This document shows, piece by piece, positions 61,486 to 64,000 of a DNA stretch of 64,000 nt (position 1 is its first letter; every line of letters begins with the position of its first letter). The position numbers and the translations under genes were made by a program. The notes below the pieces were generated by a model, which was given only the letters and a program-made list of their open reading frames with translations, did not search any database and was not told the DNA's origin. Source of the stretch: Aphrocallistes beatrix. Its lineage: Eukaryota; Porifera; Hexactinellida; Sceptrulophora; Aphrocallistidae. Where the stretch lies: NCBI GenBank assembly GCA_963281255.1, contig OY725497.1, positions 4,270,968 through 4,334,967 of the forward strand, written 5' to 3'.

Positions 61486-62550
61486 TCAGATTTTGAAGCT
61501 GGCCCATACGGGACAGTGGTCAGAGATCGTTGGTTCTCTATTCTCCCGTATAACTGCCTCATCGACCAGACCCTCTCTGATCACGCCATTCTCCCCGCCG
61601 TACACGGTGTGTAGGGTCTCGATGGATACCCAGATGTTATCATAGCTCCGGGAGCCCCTTGGGTTCCGCGCACTGATGTTAGTGGGAGTATCCTTTGGCA
61701 GTAAGTTCTGGTAGCCAGTGAGGTAGAACTTGTTGAAGTCAGAGTTAGGTGACAAGTTGAAGTCTCCTAGTAGGAGGGTGTGGACGGAAGAGTTGGATGT
61801 CATATTGTAGATCGATTCTATTAGGATAGATAGCGAATCCACTTCCCCTCGAGTTCGCTCGATATCTTCTCCCGACAATCCAACTGCCTTGAGGTGCACA
61901 TTAACCATAAGCAGGTTCTGTTTGTTAATCTTGAAATTTGCGAGATACGGACTACGTGCGAAGCTCTTGTTTCCAGTTAGAAGCCGATCGCTCTTTATAT
62001 CGATTGCCCTGCTACTGTTCCATAGATACCCCAGGTACTCGCTGGACCTGTACATCTTCCCTGCTCTCTCCGAAACTTTGCATTGCCAGGTTCCGGTATT
62101 GGTGTTGTTCAGCTCTGCGCAGACTACCTTCAATCCTTCCCTGTCCGCTAGCTCCTGCACTGCTACCACGTCCAGCCGGTTGTTCAGGATGATGCCGACT
62201 ATGGTCTGCAGCACGTTTGGATCGGATGATTTTGTCTTTGAGAAGGACAAAAGGTTCCAGGTCGCTATCCTGTAGTCCCCTTGCCCTCGCGTGAGAGTGT
62301 ACTTCCTAGAGAGAATGGAGCTATTGCGAGTGGCCTTTCTGTTCAGTCCAAGACTAAAATTTGCATTATTAGCTGAGATGTGTTGGTCCATTGGCGCAGA
62401 CTGGGAACGTCTTTGATTCGGAGTATTTGAACCAAGGAGCGGTGATTCCTCATTGTTTGCTGCTGAGTCACGATTCCTTTGTCCAGGTGCAGAGTTTGGT
62501 CTCAGAAGATCAGACTCATTAGCCTTATTTCTTGAACTCATGCAGCCCAT
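61486..62550 (-). CDS. EEPD1-like endonuclease/exonuclease/phosphatase protein
   Basis: Intronless gene for 354 residues. The N-terminus MGCMSSRNKANESDLLRPNS suggests myristoylation/palmitoylation and a Ser/Asn-rich linker. The EEP domain (about residues 92-354) has YRIATWNLLSF, VVAVQELADREGLKVVCAEL, the VNVHLKA segment, LLLGDFNLSPNSDFNKF and TISDHCPVWASF, giving the metal-binding Asn/Glu/Asp and catalytic His-Asp set. GSRSYDNIWVSIETL and VREGLVDEAV match EEPD1. Human EEPD1 is membrane-anchored at its N-terminus, linked to ABCA1 and replication-fork repair, and has two helix-hairpin-helix units; these are missing here. It is divergent from CFDP1 with only 154 bp between starts. Confidence 0.85.
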   Translation of the reverse strand: MGCMSSRNKANESDLLRPNSAPGQRNRDSAANNEESPLLGSNTPNQRRSQSAPMDQHISANNANFSLGLNRKATRNSSILSRKYTLTRGQGDYRIATWNLLSFSKTKSSDPNVLQTIVGIILNNRLDVVAVQELADREGLKVVCAELNNTNTGTWQCKVSERAGKMYRSSEYLGYLWNSSRAIDIKSDRLLTGNKSFARSPYLANFKINKQNLLMVNVHLKAVGLSGEDIERTRGEVDSLSILIESIYNMTSNSSVHTLLLGDFNLSPNSDFNKFYLTGYQNLLPKDTPTNISARNPRGSRSYDNIWVSIETLHTVYGGENGVIREGLVDEAVIRENREPTISDHCPVWASFKI

Positions 62551-62704
62551 TTTAAAGATTCTATATTCTTTTTGAGTTACCTAATCAGACATATTATAGT
62601 ATTACTCAATGGCTTAGTGGCCTATTATGATAAAGTAACATATACGCACAAGTAACGTTATACCTACACAATATAATTTTGGAAATCCTATTTTTCATAG
62701 AGTA
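62551..62704. promoter_or_regulatory. Short divergent intergenic region, probable bidirectional promoter
   Basis: 154 bp separate the EEPD1-like ATG (minus) and the CFDP1 ATG (plus). Both promoters must lie here or overlap the genes. No consensus TATA box is seen on the plus side. Confidence 0.6.
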
Positions 62705-63286
62705 ATGAGTGATCAGAATGAGTCGAGCGATGAATCGGACGAGGAATACGTTCCACCGACTAAACAGTCTAAACCCACGAATTCAGGGAGTGAAGATCAA
62801 GAGCAGGACTTAGCACAAAAAGATCACAAATGCAACTCTCTTGATAAACAGACGCTGGATGCCTTGTGGCAGGATTTCAAGCAAGACACTGCTTCCTTTG
62901 TTTCCCCTTTTGTTCCGAATCAAGAAACCGAATCAAAGACGAAGGAAAACAAACCAATAGAAACAAAGTCTAAGTACGAAGAAGAGGTATCGAATCTGCC
63001 ACCAAGGAAATGTTCTTCAAGAGTCGATGAGACTGAAATCCGTGCTCCAAGGAAGTCGCGTTTGAACCATCTCCTGACCGCACGAGCCATGAAGAAGCGA
63101 GATAAACCTGAGAATATTCTGCACAGCTCAAAACATGATTGGGAACGGTTGAAGGTTCGTGAGGATTTGTCAGAAGAGCTGACTCACCACAATAAAGATG
63201 GATTCATCCAGAGACAAGATTTCCTGAAACGATGCGAAGAGAGAGAGCACGATGACCTCCTGGATGCGAAGAAGAGAAAGAAATGA
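62705..63286 (+). CDS. CFDP1: CFDP1/Bucentaur (Swc5) chromatin factor
   Basis: Intronless gene for 193 residues. An acidic N-terminus (ESSDESDEEYVPP) and a central TLDALWQDFKQDTASF motif lead to the C-terminal BCNT domain: KHDWERLKVREDLSEELTHH, NKDGFIQRQDFLKRC and the basic end DAKKRKK. CFDP1, yeast Swc5, is a subunit of the SRCAP/SWR1 remodeller that loads H2A.Z. The protein is shorter than human CFDP1 (299) mainly in the linker. The start is the first ATG and gives the expected acidic head. Confidence 0.93.
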   Translation: MSDQNESSDESDEEYVPPTKQSKPTNSGSEDQEQDLAQKDHKCNSLDKQTLDALWQDFKQDTASFVSPFVPNQETESKTKENKPIETKSKYEEEVSNLPPRKCSSRVDETEIRAPRKSRLNHLLTARAMKKRDKPENILHSSKHDWERLKVREDLSEELTHHNKDGFIQRQDFLKRCEEREHDDLLDAKKRKK

Positions 63287-63422
63287 GTGACAGGCACTCT
63301 GGTATGACGTAGTTGAGTTAGGTTATAAACTTTAATTAAGATAACTGTATTGTAAGTTGAGATCTCTGTCAACGAATCAGATTGCAGGGAGGCAACGCGC
63401 TATTTTTGAAATGCACATATCC

Positions 63423-63430
63423 TATAAATA
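63423..63430 (+). promoter_or_regulatory. TATA box of the TSSK-like gene
   Basis: TATAAATA followed by GGAG, 62 bp upstream of the ATG at 63493. Confidence 0.55.
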
Positions 63431-63492
63431 GGAGCGAATAGTCCCAGTAACATTCCATTCCTTTTCTTATTTCCATCTGCTTCAAAACTTCA

Positions 63493-64000
63493 ATGGCCAA
63501 GGCTTGTACTAAAATCTTTCACTCGTCCAGTTCTTCCTCCCCGGACCGATCTTCCCAGCTCGACTCTCTTCTCAGAGAGGAGGGATACCTCCCAGGCCGC
63601 ACTCTCGGTGCCGGCGCCTACGCCAAGGTCAAAGAGGCGTGTCACGTTCAGAAGAAATGCATGGTGGCATTGAAGATTATTGACCTCAGCAAAGCGCCAG
63701 ACAATCTGATGAAAAAGTTTCTACCACGCGAACTCGACTCTCTCCGCGAGATAGACCATCCCAACGTCCTTCGCATGCTGAGCTCCCTGCACCTCCCTTC
63801 CCAGCACCTGGTCCTCGTCACGGAGCTAGCGGAGAATGGAGACCTCCTGGACTACATCAACAAGAACCGCAGACTCTCCGAGGAGAAAGCTAGAGACATT
63901 TTCATCGATTTGATCAACGGAATGGACTACCTCCACGGACGCGGGATAATGCACCGCGACCTCAAGTGCGAGAACCTCCTGCTCGGGAAGGAGAATAACC
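63493..64000 (+). CDS. TSSK-like protein kinase, 5' part only
   Basis: The first 169 codons of a kinase cut by the window end. Kinase motifs: the Gly-rich loop LGAGAYAKVKEA, the ATP-binding Lys in VALKIIDLSK, the regulatory Glu in RELDSLREIDHPNVLRML, and the catalytic loop HRDLKCENLLLG with Asp and Asn. The sequence, and HRDLKCEN in particular, matches the testis-specific serine kinase (TSSK) family, which works in spermatid maturation. The Ser-rich leader (SSSSSSPDRSS) is lineage-specific. No intron is seen in this part. Other CAMK-type kinases remain possible. Confidence 0.85.
   Translation, partial: MAKACTKIFHSSSSSSPDRSSQLDSLLREEGYLPGRTLGAGAYAKVKEACHVQKKCMVALKIIDLSKAPDNLMKKFLPRELDSLREIDHPNVLRMLSSLHLPSQHLVLVTELAENGDLLDYINKNRRLSEEKARDIFIDLINGMDYLHGRGIMHRDLKCENLLLGKENN

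Noticed and set aside
1-64000. Trypanosome-like polycistronic transcription to explain strand blocks
   Set aside because: Genes have introns, own TATA boxes and spacers of up to 1-3 kb, and I see no spliced-leader acceptor pattern.

Overview
The window is eukaryotic nuclear DNA and almost certainly from an animal. It has spliceosomal introns with GT..AG borders, intronless genes with TATA boxes, AT-rich intergenic DNA, several miniature DNA transposons, and a typical metazoan gene set: transgelin/calponin, profilin-4, RIB43A/RIBC, TSSK-type kinase, CLN6, PLEKHA8 (FAPP2), BRCC36, EEPD1-type nuclease, B4GALNT3/4-type glycosyltransferase, TRIM-like ligase and a GVIN/URGCP-type very large GTPase. 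Introns are mostly 45-100 bp, with a few of 0.3-1.4 kb, and many genes have none, so the genome is compact. An Mgm101-type mitochondrial recombinase and an ankyrin/ADP-ribosyltransferase hint at an early-branching or small-bodied invertebrate. I cannot name a phylum from the sequence.

Layout. From 0.2 to 34.7 kb nearly every gene is on the minus strand: DHRS12, ankyrin-ART (frameshifted), a GHKL-ATPase/RING fusion, Mgm101, TMEM242, a divergent Maf-like bZIP, MVD, transgelin, TECR, TTI2, POLR2D, a three-dsRBD protein, PFN4, RIBC2, PLEKHA8, DDX55 and MRPL58. Only an orphan gene at 15.1 kb is on the plus strand. From 35.9 kb to the end nearly all are on the plus strand: B4GALNT-like (frameshifted), HDHD3, NIPSNAP-like, a two-SH3 adaptor with a complete transgelin gene nested in its third intron, CLN6, BRCC3, a multi-pass receptor-like protein, TRIM-like, GVIN/URGCP-like, WSCD-like sulfotransferase, a 45-residue Cys-rich peptide, CFDP1, and a TSSK-type kinase cut by the window end. 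The minus-strand exceptions are a second receptor-like protein (39.5 kb) and the EEPD1-like gene (62.5 kb).

Most genes are unrelated housekeeping genes, not one pathway. Loose themes are: sperm/cilium (PFN4, RIBC2, TSSK); mitochondrion (Mgm101, MRPL58, TMEM242, NIPSNAP); sterol and lipid metabolism and transport (MVD, TECR, PLEKHA8, CLN6); ubiquitin and immunity-like proteins (GHKL-RING, TRIM-like, BRCC3, GVIN); and four proteins with N-terminal MGN/MGC lipidation signals.

Intergenic DNA carries at least four families of non-autonomous DNA transposons: a pogo/Tigger-like foldback element, a second TA-flanked family with two copies, a hAT-like element with an 8-bp target duplication, and a GCGGGAC-rich element with two inverted copies. 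It also holds two perfect hairpins. The most unusual items are the GHKL-RING fusion, the nested transgelin, the paired orphan membrane proteins with matching promoters, the degenerate Maf-like protein, and two coding frameshifts at A-runs.
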